58,595 nucleotides of DNA, taken from NCBI GenBank assembly GCA_019359175.1, contig JAHHHU010000025.1, forward strand, positions 1 through 58,595, given 5' to 3'. A program made the position numbers and the translations under genes. This document shows positions 8,748-18,027 of this stretch, in pieces. Positions within the stretch are counted from its first letter, which is position 1. Each line of letters begins with the position of its first letter. This stretch comes from Phormidium tanganyikae FI6-MK23. GTDB taxonomy: Bacteria > Cyanobacteriota > Cyanobacteriia > Leptolyngbyales > Leptolyngbyaceae. The notes under the pieces were generated by a model, which did not search any database, was not told the DNA's origin, and saw only the letters and a list, made by a program, of their open reading frames with translations.

Positions 8748-10223
8748 ATGATCATGACGGCGATAGTCACTCAACCAAACTGGCAAGCGATCGCGCGAGA
8801 TTTTGAAGCAGTTGTGGGAAAATCTGGGGTCGTGCGAAAACGCGAAGAACTGCTGGTGTACGAGTGTGACGGATTGACGAGCTATCGAGAACGTCCAGAG
8901 ATCGTAGTTTTACCCCGCACTACCGAAGAAGTCGCTGCCGTGGTGAAAGTGTGCGATCGATATCAAGTTCCGTTTGTGGCGCGGGGGTCTGGGACTGGAT
9001 TGTCAGGCGGCGCTTTACCGATCGAGAATTGCGTTTTGATCGTGACTTCGCTGATGCGGAAAATTCTCAAGGTCGATCTAGAAAATCAGCGCGTTGTCGT
9101 TCAGCCTGGAGTGATTAACAGTTGGGTGACGCAGACGGTAAGCGGGGCGGGATTTTACTATGCGCCTGATCCGTCGAGCCAGATCATTTGCTCGATCGGG
9201 GGCAACGTCGCGGAAAATTCGGGCGGTGTGCATTGTCTCAAATACGGGGTGACGACGAATCATGTGTTGGGCGTGAAGATTGTGGCTCCTGATGGCTCGA
9301 TCGTCGATTTGGGCAGCGAAATCCCCGAAATGCCTGGATATGATCTGACTGGAGTTTTCGTCGGCTCTGAAGGCACATTAGGAATTGCCACCGAAGTCAC
9401 GCTGAAGATTCTCAAAACACCCGAATCGATTCGCGTTCTCTTGGCAGACTTTACGAGCATTGAGGCAGCAGGCGCGACCGTTTCCGACATCATTAGCGCA
9501 GGTATCATTCCCGGTGGCATGGAAATGATGGACAACATGAGTATCAATGCCGTTGAAGATGTGGTTGCAACGGGGTGTTATCCGCGTGATGCGACTGCGA
9601 TCTTACTCGTCGAAGTCGATGGCTTAGAAGTGGAAGCCGAAGTCAACAGTCAGCGAGTCGCAGAGATTTGTAAGAAAAATGGGGCGCGAAATGTCACCGT
9701 TGCAACCGAAGCAGATGAACGCTTGACGATTTGGAAAGGTCGCAAAGCAGCTTTCGCGGCAATGGGAAAAATGAGTCCAGATTACTATGTGCAAGATGGC
9801 GTGATTCCTAGAACAAAGCTGGAATATGTGCTGAGTGAGATCGAAGCCTTGGGAGAAAAGCACGGCTACAAAGTGGCGAATGTTTTCCATGCGGGAGATG
9901 GCAACTTACATCCGCTAATTTTGTACAACAATGCGATTCCGGGTGCGCTGGAACAAGTCGAAGAATTGGGCGGGGAGATCTTGAAACTGTGCGTCAAAGT
10001 GGGCGGCAGTATCTCAGGCGAACATGGCATCGGGGCAGATAAGCGCTGCTATATGCCGGAAATGTTCACGCCTGCGGATCTGGAAACGATGCAATGGGTG
10101 AGACAAGCGTTTGATCCGAAAGGCATTGCCAACCCGACGAAGCTGTTTCCGACTCCTCGGACTTGTGGAGAGGCAGCAAAAGCGTATGGACAGAAGACCT
10201 TTGAGAACGTCGATCGCTTTTAG
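8748..10223 (+). CDS. glcD: Glycolate dehydrogenase catalytic subunit GlcD
   Basis: This 491-aa FAD-linked subunit oxidises glycolate (or D-lactate). The FAD_binding_4 domain is at about residues 45-225 (PFVARGSGTGLSGGALP, IGGNVAENSGGVHCLKYG). The FAD-oxidase_C domain follows, with HAGDGNLHPLI and SGEHGIG, which place the substrate-binding and metal-binding residues. With glcE and glcF it completes the GlcDEF complex used in photorespiration. A second ATG two codons downstream (8754) is an equally possible start. The next gene begins 38 bases after its stop. Confidence 0.95.
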   Translation: MIMTAIVTQPNWQAIARDFEAVVGKSGVVRKREELLVYECDGLTSYRERPEIVVLPRTTEEVAAVVKVCDRYQVPFVARGSGTGLSGGALPIENCVLIVTSLMRKILKVDLENQRVVVQPGVINSWVTQTVSGAGFYYAPDPSSQIICSIGGNVAENSGGVHCLKYGVTTNHVLGVKIVAPDGSIVDLGSEIPEMPGYDLTGVFVGSEGTLGIATEVTLKILKTPESIRVLLADFTSIEAAGATVSDIISAGIIPGGMEMMDNMSINAVEDVVATGCYPRDATAILLVEVDGLEVEAEVNSQRVAEICKKNGARNVTVATEADERLTIWKGRKAAFAAMGKMSPDYYVQDGVIPRTKLEYVLSEIEALGEKHGYKVANVFHAGDGNLHPLILYNNAIPGALEQVEELGGEILKLCVKVGGSISGEHGIGADKRCYMPEMFTPADLETMQWVRQAFDPKGIANPTKLFPTPRTCGEAAKAYGQKTFENVDRF

Positions 10224-10261
10224 GTTTTACAATGGAAGTCTGATGTATTGCGGATTGTCTC

Positions 10262-11158
10262 ATGCAGGTCGCTTCTTCGATCGAGTCGGTTCCCGGACAG
10301 TATTGGAACTGGCGAAACGAGCCAGTTTACTATGTGCGGATGGGTGAGCGAAAAAATCGCCCGCCCTTGTTGTTAATTCACGGCTTTGGAGCTTCGACTG
10401 ACCACTGGCGCAAAAATGTGATCGGGTTAAGCTCCGAGTTTGAGGTTTGGGCGATCGATTTACTGGGATTTGGTCGATCGGCAAAACCAGATTGGCGCTA
10501 CAACGGCGATTTATGGCGTGATCAAATCCATGAATTCGTGACCGAAGTGATCGGTGCGCCTGCGGTGATTGCTGGAAATTCTCTCGGCGGATATGTGGCG
10601 CTTTGTGTCGCGACTCAACGCCCAGAATCAGCGGCAGGATTGATCTTGGTCAATAGTGCGGGCCCGTTTACTGATATTCAGGGCACGACGAAACCTGATC
10701 CCATTCGGCAAGTGATGGGCAACTTTGTGATGAGCTTGTTTCATCAAGATTGGGCGAGCTGGCTGCTATTTCAATACGTGCGGCAAAAATCCGTGATTCG
10801 GAACACACTGCAAAAGGTGTATCTCGATCAGAGCGCGATTACCGATCGCTTAATCGAAGAGATCCAGCGTCCTGCCTTTGACACCGGAGCCGAGAAGGTT
10901 TTTGCCTCGGTGTTTCGCACGCCGCAAGGTGAAAAAGTGGATGTGTTGTTAAATCAATTGACCCGACCGTTATTGATGCTGTGGGGCGAAGGCGATCCTT
11001 GGATCAACGCCCGCGATCGAGGTGCAAAGTTCCGCAGCTATCACCCCCAGTTAACGGAATACTATCTCAACGCCGGGCATTGTCCACAGGATGAAATTCC
11101 CGATCGAGTCAATCAACTCATCCAAAATTGGGTGCTTGATCAAGTGATTGACTCCTAG
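10262..11158 (+). CDS. Alpha/beta-fold hydrolase
   Basis: This 298-aa single-domain serine hydrolase has the oxyanion region LLLIHGFGASTDHW, the nucleophile elbow GNSLGG, an acid residue in LWGEGDPWI, and the catalytic His in LNAGHCPQDEIPD. The family is conserved in cyanobacteria, with relatives of plastid esterases and chlorophyll-dephytylating enzymes, but the substrate cannot be read from sequence. It follows glcD by 38 bases and may be co-transcribed. Its 3' end overlaps by a few bases the end of the inverted Rpn pseudogene. Confidence 0.85.
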   Translation: MQVASSIESVPGQYWNWRNEPVYYVRMGERKNRPPLLLIHGFGASTDHWRKNVIGLSSEFEVWAIDLLGFGRSAKPDWRYNGDLWRDQIHEFVTEVIGAPAVIAGNSLGGYVALCVATQRPESAAGLILVNSAGPFTDIQGTTKPDPIRQVMGNFVMSLFHQDWASWLLFQYVRQKSVIRNTLQKVYLDQSAITDRLIEEIQRPAFDTGAEKVFASVFRTPQGEKVDVLLNQLTRPLLMLWGEGDPWINARDRGAKFRSYHPQLTEYYLNAGHCPQDEIPDRVNQLIQNWVLDQVIDS

Positions 11159-11920
11159 GAATGATCAGCGGATTGGATTTCTTGAATTTGTTCGATCGAG
11201 AGCTTTGTAATCCGGGCAATGATCTCGATCGTCATGCCTTCATGCAGCATCTCGATCGCAATTTCCTTCCGCTTCTCTTCCTTCTTCTCTTCCTTCTTCC
11301 ATCAAGGCTTGATAAGTCGAAGATTCTTTCATAATGTCCTACCTTAGAAGTCGTTGAACGATGCTTTTATCTAATAGTAATCCAGCCGGGATAAATGCGG
11401 AGGCGGCAACGTTCTGCTGAGTTTCCTTGTTTGGAATTCGTTCGATTACTTGGGCGACTTGTTGGAGAACTTGAGTCCGATCGCTAGTTTGGCTCAATGT
11501 CGCGAAAGGCAGAAGTCCGGGAAACTGCAAAAATAGATCGGTCGGTTGTTCCCACAGTCGAATCACACCAAAATTGTGTCGAGTTTCTTCGAGAACAAAG
11601 CTCGATCGCTGCACGAGTTCGGAAGCGGTGGGTTGGAGATAAATCACAAATTGACGCACCATTTTATTGGGGAAACGGCGATAGAGTCAAACCCGATAAT
11701 CGAGCATTCTGAATGGAATTTTCGCGCTGGGTTCGGTTTGAAATTCGAGATGAAGGACAGTCGCCTCAGATTGCAGCAGAATCAGACTGTCTGCGCGAAT
11801 TGGTTCAAGCGACAGTTCCGAGGGACTGAGTTCTGTTAGCTCGATCGCTTCTCCTAAAAGCCATGAGGCAAAATCACTGGAAAAGGTTTCAGCTAAGAAT
11901 TTGCAGATGTTGTCATACAT
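11155..11920 (-). pseudogene. Rpn-family (PD-(D/E)XK) nuclease/transposase, inactivated
   Basis: The N-terminal part (11687-11920) reads MYDNICKFLAETFSSDFASW to FRMLDYRV, as in cyanobacterial Rpn/COG5464 proteins. A TGA at 11687-11689 then interrupts the frame. The same frame continues with LYRRFPNKMVRQFVIYLQPT through to RLLR, where a TAG (11339-11341) interrupts it again. The remaining tail (DIMKESSTYQALMEEGR, then AIEMLHEGMTIEIIARITKL) needs a frameshift in the purine-rich stretch near 11270-11300. Two nonsense codons and a frameshift make this a clear pseudogene. The family is linked to RecA-independent recombination. It begins 6 bases after the end of ilvE on the same strand. Confidence 0.88.
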
Positions 11921-11926
11921 GATCTG

Positions 11927-12844
11927 CTAAGAGTTGATGTCAATTACATCGACCCATTGCTGATACCGTTCTTCGCGATTTTCCGTCACTCCGGTTAACA
12001 CTTCGCGTAATCGATCGGTAATCGGCCGCGTCGTGCCAAATTCAAACGTCTCGATTCGCTTCACCGGAGTAATCTTCGCTGCCGTTCCGCTCAAGAACAC
12101 TTCATCAGCGATATACAACTCCGTTTTATCGACCGGACGTTCGATCACTCTAATTCCCAAATCCCGCGCGATCGTCAAAATGCTATCCCGCGTAATCCCT
12201 TCCAAAATATCCTGGTCATATCCGGGCGTAATCAATTCCCCATTTCGCACCAAAAAGATATTCATCCCAGATGCTTCGCTCACCTTCCCTTGTGAGTTCA
12301 GCAAAATCGCCTCATCAAACCCACACGCCACCGCTTCCGTCTTCGCCAACGACGACGTAATATACGCCCCGCTAATTTTGCCTCTCAGCGGCAAACTGCG
12401 ATCTTCCTGTCGGTACCAAGAACTAATCCGACAACTCACGCCCTCTGGAGACAGATAATCGCCCAACTCCAGCCCGTATACAAAAAAGTCTTTTTCAATA
12501 TTGTGCAATCGGGGTGCGATTCCCAGATCCGAGGTGTAGACAAACGGGCGGATGTAAAACGATCGCTCTGGTTTATTTTTCTTTACAAACTCTGTAATCA
12601 CACTTTGAATCTTATCAGCAGGCAAATCGTAGCCCAAAAATCTCGCGCTGTTGCTCAATCGCTGGCAATGTCGATCGAGCCGAAATAATAAAACTTGATT
12701 CGGGTTTTTTGGGTTGGGAATACCGCGCAAACCGCCAAACGCGCCCGTTCCATAGTGAAGCGCATGAGTCGCGATCGAGACATTTGCTTCAGCAAACGGC
12801 ATGAATTGATTCTTAAAGTACGCAATGGGAAGAAAAGTGTGCAT
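11927..12844 (-). CDS. ilvE: Branched-chain amino acid aminotransferase
   Basis: IlvE is the PLP enzyme that transaminates the 2-keto acids of Val, Leu and Ile with glutamate. The 305-aa product is a class IV aminotransferase with HALHYGTGAFGGLRG near the N-terminus, the Schiff-base Lys in SGAYITSSLAKTEA, and the cofactor-phosphate region EASGMNIFLV. I start at the ATG at 12844 (MHTFLPIAYF); the frame is open 15 codons further upstream, but that segment is not family-like. Only the 6-base gap to the Rpn pseudogene lies downstream. Confidence 0.93.
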   Translation of the reverse strand: MHTFLPIAYFKNQFMPFAEANVSIATHALHYGTGAFGGLRGIPNPKNPNQVLLFRLDRHCQRLSNSARFLGYDLPADKIQSVITEFVKKNKPERSFYIRPFVYTSDLGIAPRLHNIEKDFFVYGLELGDYLSPEGVSCRISSWYRQEDRSLPLRGKISGAYITSSLAKTEAVACGFDEAILLNSQGKVSEASGMNIFLVRNGELITPGYDQDILEGITRDSILTIARDLGIRVIERPVDKTELYIADEVFLSGTAAKITPVKRIETFEFGTTRPITDRLREVLTGVTENREERYQQWVDVIDINS

Positions 12845-13062
12845 GGAATTGGGTAGAAATTCAGAACAGGAGCGTGTTTCCTTTTGCAAGCAGAAAACGC
12901 GCTTGATAGATTTCCTAGATTACCTTGAAATTTCGGTTCTAGGGTGGAGCAATCCGCGATCGAGTCTCTAACTCGAATTGTCTGCAATACGATATAAGTA
13001 AATACTTGGAACCCTGCTTCCACATTGTCCCTCTAGTAGTTCGTACCGCGATCGCCATTGAT

Positions 13063-14934
13063 ATGCAGCCACCTATCCCAACATCGACGATTTTACAGAG
13101 CCGCTACCGGATTCTCAACGTTTTGGGACAAGGAGGATTTGGACGAACTTACCTGGCAGAAGATCAAGGACGCTTTAATGAACTCTGCGCGATTAAGGAA
13201 CTCACGCCGCCTCAAGATAATCCTTACGCGCTGGAAAAATCTAAAGAATTATTTCAGCGAGAGGCGCAAACGCTTTACGCGATTCAGCATCCCCAGATTC
13301 CGCAGTTCCGCGCTACGTTTGAGCAGGATCAGCGGTTCTTTATTGTGCAAGATTATGTCGAGGGGAGTACTTATCGATCGCTGTTAGACGAACGCAAGTC
13401 GCGCGGCTATGTGTTTTCAGAAAGCGAAGTCACGCAATTGGTGAAACAAGTTTTACCCGTGTTGGGATACATTCACGGCAAAGGCATTATTCATCGAGAT
13501 ATTGCGCCTGATAATATTATTTTGCGCGATCGAGATAAGCTTCCGGTTCTAATTGATTTCGGCGTGGTCAAAGATCTCGCGACTCGAATTCAGGCACAAG
13601 AAACGGTTAAACAACATACGACCGTCGGTAAGCTTGGATACGCACCAACGGAACAAATGCAGACCGGACGGGCGTATCCAAATAGCGATCTCTATGCGCT
13701 AGCGGTTACGGCAGTTGTGTTACTGACTGGACGGGAGCCACAGGATTTATTTGATGAGAATACGATGACTTGGCGCTGGCAGCGATTTGTCAATCTAGAG
13801 CCAACGTTTGGACAAGTGTTGAATCGAATGTTGAGCTATCGAGTGAGCGATCGCTTTCAATCTGCCGCCGAAATCATGCAGGTACTTCAATCGCCTGCAA
13901 CCATTGCTCCTTTGCCCGCAACGCCGCCGCCGACAAACGTTCAGCCTCGATCTACCAACGTTTCTAAGGCGGAAACAGTCGCGATCGGACACCGCAATGA
14001 TTCAACCGTTGCACCCACTAACCTGCAAAGCCGCAATGATCCCTCGATTCCGTCTCGGAGTTCACTTTGGGATGATCCTTGGGCAGTGTTTGCGATCGGA
14101 ACTGGATTAGTCTTGCTGACCGGGTTGGGAGCTTGGACGATCACCCGCGCATTGATGAATGCAGGACAACCGATCGCTTCACCGACTCCAACTCCCACGA
14201 TCACCGCTTCACCAAGGCCAACCACAACTGCAACCCCAAAACCTTCACCGTCTCCGACTCCTAGCACTGAGCCTGTCGCCTACAGTCAGCAATTAGACTT
14301 ATCGAGCGGGGCAGCCACTCGCAGCGGAACCCTTCGATCGAACGAGACTCTAAACTTCATCATTCCTGCAACTCAAGGACAGCGATTGAATGCTAGCTTG
14401 GGCGGCGAAGGGGTTCTACTCAGTGTGTTAGCTCCCAATCGCGACCCGGTAGACAATGGTGCAAATCGTGTTTCTAACTGGTCGGGTGAACTTCCTTTTA
14501 CGGGCAACTACACGGTACAACTGAGAACTGTCAAAGGTATTCCCAGAAGCGACTTTAAGTTAAACGTCAATTTGCAGACTCCAACGCCTTCACCTTCTCC
14601 GTCTGTTTCGCCTTCACCGTCTCCGACGACAAGCCCGACCGTAACCGAAGAAGTGATCGGTATTCCTCAAGGGCAAACGGGCGTGCAAGTGAATAGTACG
14701 GTGAATCCCTCTACGACTCGTCGCTACTTGATCAACGTGCGACCGAAGCAAACCCTATCGCTCAATCTTTCTCAAGGTGCAAGATTTACAGTAAGATACC
14801 CGGATGGGCGACCTGTTGAAGATGCCGCAAATCAGCAATCTTGGCAGGCGATTGTACCCAGTGGCGGGAGCTATCAGGTTGATGTCACCAGCGATCGAGA
14901 AACCAGTTTTACACTAGGTGTTGATGTTAAATGA
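13063..14934 (+). CDS. Membrane-anchored Ser/Thr protein kinase with extracytoplasmic repeats
   Basis: This 623-aa protein has a kinase domain at about residues 15-275: glycine loop LGQGGFGRTYLAE, ATP Lys in CAIKEL, catalytic HRDIAPDN and DFG in LIDFGVVKDL. HRDIAPDN replaces the usual HRDLKPEN. A proline-rich linker leads to one membrane helix (AVFAIGTGLVLLTGLGAW). Outside are Pro/Thr/Ser-rich segments separating two similar beta-sandwich domains (about 410-510 and 530-620) like pre-peptidase C domains. The substrate and signal are unknown. I start at MQPPIP; 19 further codons are open upstream. The stop overlaps the bioD start, so the two are co-translated. Confidence 0.9.
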   Translation: MQPPIPTSTILQSRYRILNVLGQGGFGRTYLAEDQGRFNELCAIKELTPPQDNPYALEKSKELFQREAQTLYAIQHPQIPQFRATFEQDQRFFIVQDYVEGSTYRSLLDERKSRGYVFSESEVTQLVKQVLPVLGYIHGKGIIHRDIAPDNIILRDRDKLPVLIDFGVVKDLATRIQAQETVKQHTTVGKLGYAPTEQMQTGRAYPNSDLYALAVTAVVLLTGREPQDLFDENTMTWRWQRFVNLEPTFGQVLNRMLSYRVSDRFQSAAEIMQVLQSPATIAPLPATPPPTNVQPRSTNVSKAETVAIGHRNDSTVAPTNLQSRNDPSIPSRSSLWDDPWAVFAIGTGLVLLTGLGAWTITRALMNAGQPIASPTPTPTITASPRPTTTATPKPSPSPTPSTEPVAYSQQLDLSSGAATRSGTLRSNETLNFIIPATQGQRLNASLGGEGVLLSVLAPNRDPVDNGANRVSNWSGELPFTGNYTVQLRTVKGIPRSDFKLNVNLQTPTPSPSPSVSPSPSPTTSPTVTEEVIGIPQGQTGVQVNSTVNPSTTRRYLINVRPKQTLSLNLSQGARFTVRYPDGRPVEDAANQQSWQAIVPSGGSYQVDVTSDRETSFTLGVDVK

Positions 14935-15623
14935 TCGTGAATGCACTTCTCATTACAGGAACAGATACCGATGCGGGTAAAACCGTATTGACCACTGCAT
15001 TGATCGCGTATTGGCAAAAGTATTGTCGATCGCGTTCTCTCGGTGTGATGAAACCGTTGCAAACGGGAATTGGAGATCGAGAACTTTACCGTCAGCTATT
15101 TGATCTCAATCAAACGCCAGAGGAGTTGAATCCGCTGCATTTTGAAGCACCACTTGCTCCCCCGATCGCGGCAGATCTAGAAGGAAAGCGGGTCAAACTT
15201 GAGCCTGTCTGGAAAGCGTTTGAAGCATTGCGGAGTCAGCGGGATTTTGTCTTAGTTGAAGCGTTAGGCGGATTGGGATCGCCTGTGACTCATGAGTCAA
15301 CGGTGGCGGATTGGGCTTGGGATTGGCATTTACCAGCGGTGTTGGTTGTACCTGTGAGACTGGGCGCGATCGGGCAAGCGGTGGCGAATGTGGCATTGGC
15401 AAGACAATCGAAAGTTCACCTGAAAGGAATTGTGCTGAACTGTATTCGATCGTGTTCTGATGAAGAGGTTGAGAACTGGGCATCCGTAAGCTTAATTCAA
15501 AGATTAACGGGGCTTCCAGTTCTCGGATTGATTCCTTATTTGAGCGATCCAACCGATATTGAAAAACTAGCTCAAGTTGCCGCAAATCTAGATTTAGAAC
15601 GGCTTATTCCTGATATGGTTTAG
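14931..15623 (+). CDS. bioD: Dethiobiotin synthetase
   Basis: BioD closes the ureido ring of dethiobiotin from 7,8-diaminopelargonate, CO2 and ATP in biotin synthesis. The 230-aa protein has the P-loop GTDTDAGKTVLTTAL, the substrate region MKPLQTG, and EALGGLGSPVTHE corresponding to the family EGAGG segment. The ATG overlaps the kinase TGA (ATGA), an unusual pairing of biotin synthesis with a Ser/Thr kinase. A perfect hairpin lies just downstream. Confidence 0.93.
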   Translation: MIVNALLITGTDTDAGKTVLTTALIAYWQKYCRSRSLGVMKPLQTGIGDRELYRQLFDLNQTPEELNPLHFEAPLAPPIAADLEGKRVKLEPVWKAFEALRSQRDFVLVEALGGLGSPVTHESTVADWAWDWHLPAVLVVPVRLGAIGQAVANVALARQSKVHLKGIVLNCIRSCSDEEVENWASVSLIQRLTGLPVLGLIPYLSDPTDIEKLAQVAANLDLERLIPDMV

Positions 15624-15670
15624 CGTAGTTCTAAGAGAAAGACATCCGCAAACTTGTGTGCGATCGCGTT

Positions 15671-15704
15671 AGCTTTCATCGATTTACTTGAATCGATGAA
15701 AGCT
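15671..15704. terminator. Perfect hairpin between convergent genes
   Basis: AGCTTTCATCGATT and its exact complement pair (14 bp) around the 6-base loop TACTTG. It spans the stop codon of the minus-strand glycerate kinase and sits 48 bases after bioD. There is no long T run, so a terminator or 3'-stabilising role is inferred from shape and position only. Confidence 0.6.
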
Positions 15705-16670
15705 ATGTTCTGAACCAATTTCAAGAATTAAATCCACGTTTTCTGATTGTTCAACCATTGGTGTAATGAACAGTTCAGGATGCAACGCCTTCCAAAAATA
15801 CTCAACAAACTGATCAATTTCTACATCGCTCATTCCTGCTTTTCCTTGAGCAATCATTTGATGTTCTGCTTGTTTACGCCATCGTTTGCTGAGTTGATAA
15901 TCTGGAATATACAGCACAATTAATCGATCGAGTAATTCCCACAGCGGCACATAGTTCCGTAATTGCTCATTCATGTCCCGCGCAAATTGTCGATCGACTT
16001 CTGTTGTGATTGGTGCAACATTAAACTCAGAAACAATCGGACGCGCTCCCATAAACCAACCTTCAAATAACACAATATCGGCTTGATTAATCCTTTCAGG
16101 ATTCGTTCGATCGCCTGCTCCGCCATAGGCAGATTTATCAAATCGAGGCAGCGCGATCGGAAAGTTTCCTTGCTGAAATTGTGTCAGAATCTCGATTCCA
16201 AGCTGAACATCATGCGTTCCTGGAGGGCCGCGACGCACCAGACGCGGATCGCGATTTCGCAGTGCAACGCGATCGACATACGGTAAATACAGATCATCGA
16301 TCGACCAACTCACAGACTGATATCCAATCTGTTTCAGAATGATAGATAGCATTCTCGTAAGGGTTGTCTTCCCGGTTCCCTGTCCACCAAGGAAGCCTTG
16401 AATCAAGCAATGTTGTTTTGCTTGTCGCCAATCTGCAATCTGCATTGCTAGCGGCAACCACAGATTCCAGATGGTTTCAATTGAAAGAGATAACTTTAGT
16501 TCTGTGCAGAGATCAGCGATTGCGACGTAGCTTTCGTGAAACAATGCTAATCGGGTTTGAATGCGATCGCGAACATTATCCGCATCAATTCCAAAAATGG
16601 GGTCTTGAAGTGCAAGAGATTCTAACTGCGATCGATCGTTTGAGCGAATCAGTTCTTCTAAAGTCATCAA
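15684..16670 (-). CDS. glyK: D-glycerate 3-kinase (photorespiratory)
   Basis: This kinase phosphorylates D-glycerate to 3-phosphoglycerate, the last step of the C2 cycle. The 328-aa protein has the P-loop GGQGTGKTTL at about residue 95, SIDDLYLPY, RRGPPGTHDVQLG, and FEGWFMGARP, matching the plant and cyanobacterial GLYK family within the phosphoribulokinase/uridine-kinase fold. A helical N-terminal segment of about 90 residues precedes the P-loop. Two adjacent ATG codons (16670, 16667) are possible starts. With glcDEF a few kilobases away, much of the photorespiratory salvage route lies in this window. Confidence 0.88.
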   Translation of the reverse strand: MMTLEELIRSNDRSQLESLALQDPIFGIDADNVRDRIQTRLALFHESYVAIADLCTELKLSLSIETIWNLWLPLAMQIADWRQAKQHCLIQGFLGGQGTGKTTLTRMLSIILKQIGYQSVSWSIDDLYLPYVDRVALRNRDPRLVRRGPPGTHDVQLGIEILTQFQQGNFPIALPRFDKSAYGGAGDRTNPERINQADIVLFEGWFMGARPIVSEFNVAPITTEVDRQFARDMNEQLRNYVPLWELLDRLIVLYIPDYQLSKRWRKQAEHQMIAQGKAGMSDVEIDQFVEYFWKALHPELFITPMVEQSENVDLILEIGSEHSFHRFK

Positions 16671-16689
16671 ACGATTATCGCACAGACAA

Positions 16690-16722
16690 AAATCGGGAGG
16701 TCAACAACAAACCCCCCGATTT
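16690..16722 (-). terminator. Rho-independent terminator of the hemerythrin gene
   Basis: On the minus strand AAATCGGG, one mismatch and three more pairs close on a 9-base loop, followed by a T run. It lies between the hemerythrin gene (ending at 16772) and the start of the glycerate kinase on the same strand. Confidence 0.8.
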
Positions 16723-16771
16723 ATAACCCCTTAAACCAAACCCTGATTTAGAAGATAGCCATCAATGCAAA

Positions 16772-17809
16772 CTACATTTTTGCAGCTTGGCGTTGAACTT
16801 CGCTCTTCTTCGCCTTGAACTCAGTTGCAATTTGCTCCAACTGTTGGCTGCTGAAGTTATCGCGCAATGCAGCAAAGAAAGTGCTTTCTTCTTGGCGAAT
16901 GTGATCCATGATTTCATCCATCAGACGTTGCAGCGAAGACATAAACTGCTCCGACATCACATCCATCTTTTCCATTGCATCAAGTGCAGGGAACCAGGAG
17001 TTTTGCTCATCATAGAGTTCTTGCAAATCGCTTTCTGCATACTTACCGCGCACTGCTGGATAAGCAACTTCATTTTCTGCGATCGCATGAGCGCGGAGGT
17101 CGCCGTCCATCTGCTGGAAGAATTCTTTCCGCTTCGCTGGATCTTGAGTACCTTTGATTTCAGCAAACAGAACATTCACTTTCTGGTGATCCATCCGAAT
17201 CACGTCTTGAATGTTCATGTCAGATTTGTCGGTCGTTTGAGTCACGACGCTACCTGCCACACCCGTCAAGGCTGCAACAGCATCTTGCACTCGTGCCCAC
17301 AGACCTTGATCTGCATCCATTCCGGTCAGTTCACGCACGCCTAAAATTTCGATCACACCTTTGAGTTGCTCTTGGTGAGCGCGGTTCTCAAAGTTCACGG
17401 TGTTGAGCGGAGCGATCGCAGCTTCGATATCTGCACCAACTTTCTGTGCTGCCTTGTGAATTACAATGCCCGACATCGTTTGCTGATGCTTGAGCAGTTC
17501 ATGTTGGAAGACTTTTTCAAACAGAGTTAATTCAGAACCCGACATCGCTTCTTCAAGCTTCTGTATCATTTCAGCGATCGTTCCCTTCGGCTCAGACTGT
17601 ACGCCATACTGTACAATCACCGTGTCGAGGATACCCAGGTTCTTCTGGTCGTCCTTCAACATATCTTGAAAACGCTTCACTAAGTCAGGATCTGTTGTTG
17701 CCGAAATGAACTTTTGTTCGTTTGAAATAAGAAGTTCTTGGACAGCTTTGATGTCTGCAAGCTTCATCGCGATTGCTAGACGCTTGGTATCATCCATTGT
17801 TGCTACCAT
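16772..17809 (-). CDS. Hemerythrin (HHE) domain protein with a helical N-terminal half
   Basis: This 345-aa soluble protein carries a C-terminal hemerythrin-like four-helix bundle (about residues 200-335). The metal ligands are visible in IRMDHQKVNVLF, LRAHAIAENEVAYP and MDHIRQEESTFF. Such proteins bind a di-iron centre and O2, NO or peroxide. The N-terminal 190 residues are also helical, with His/Glu pairs (FQHELLKHQQTM), and could be a second diverged bundle. GGAG lies a few bases before the ATG. The gene diverges from crtO across 218 bases. A role in oxygen or iron homeostasis is inferred. Confidence 0.85.
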   Translation of the reverse strand: MVATMDDTKRLAIAMKLADIKAVQELLISNEQKFISATTDPDLVKRFQDMLKDDQKNLGILDTVIVQYGVQSEPKGTIAEMIQKLEEAMSGSELTLFEKVFQHELLKHQQTMSGIVIHKAAQKVGADIEAAIAPLNTVNFENRAHQEQLKGVIEILGVRELTGMDADQGLWARVQDAVAALTGVAGSVVTQTTDKSDMNIQDVIRMDHQKVNVLFAEIKGTQDPAKRKEFFQQMDGDLRAHAIAENEVAYPAVRGKYAESDLQELYDEQNSWFPALDAMEKMDVMSEQFMSSLQRLMDEIMDHIRQEESTFFAALRDNFSSQQLEQIATEFKAKKSEVQRQAAKM

Positions 17810-18027
17810 TTTGTGTTCTCCACGTTTAATTAATCTTTAGGATCGGCATCCATTCAGCTTTGAGTTTCGCGCACACCACTCGAAAGCAACATCTTTCCCG
17901 TGGTTGACTTACAAGTGCGCTAAATTACCTCAGAAATGTTAAGAAGATTGACCCTGAGATAGTTGAATTGCAGCGGTCTGTACTAGAGTCTAAACAATGG
18001 GCAATTCCGATTGAGGAGCAAATCTAA

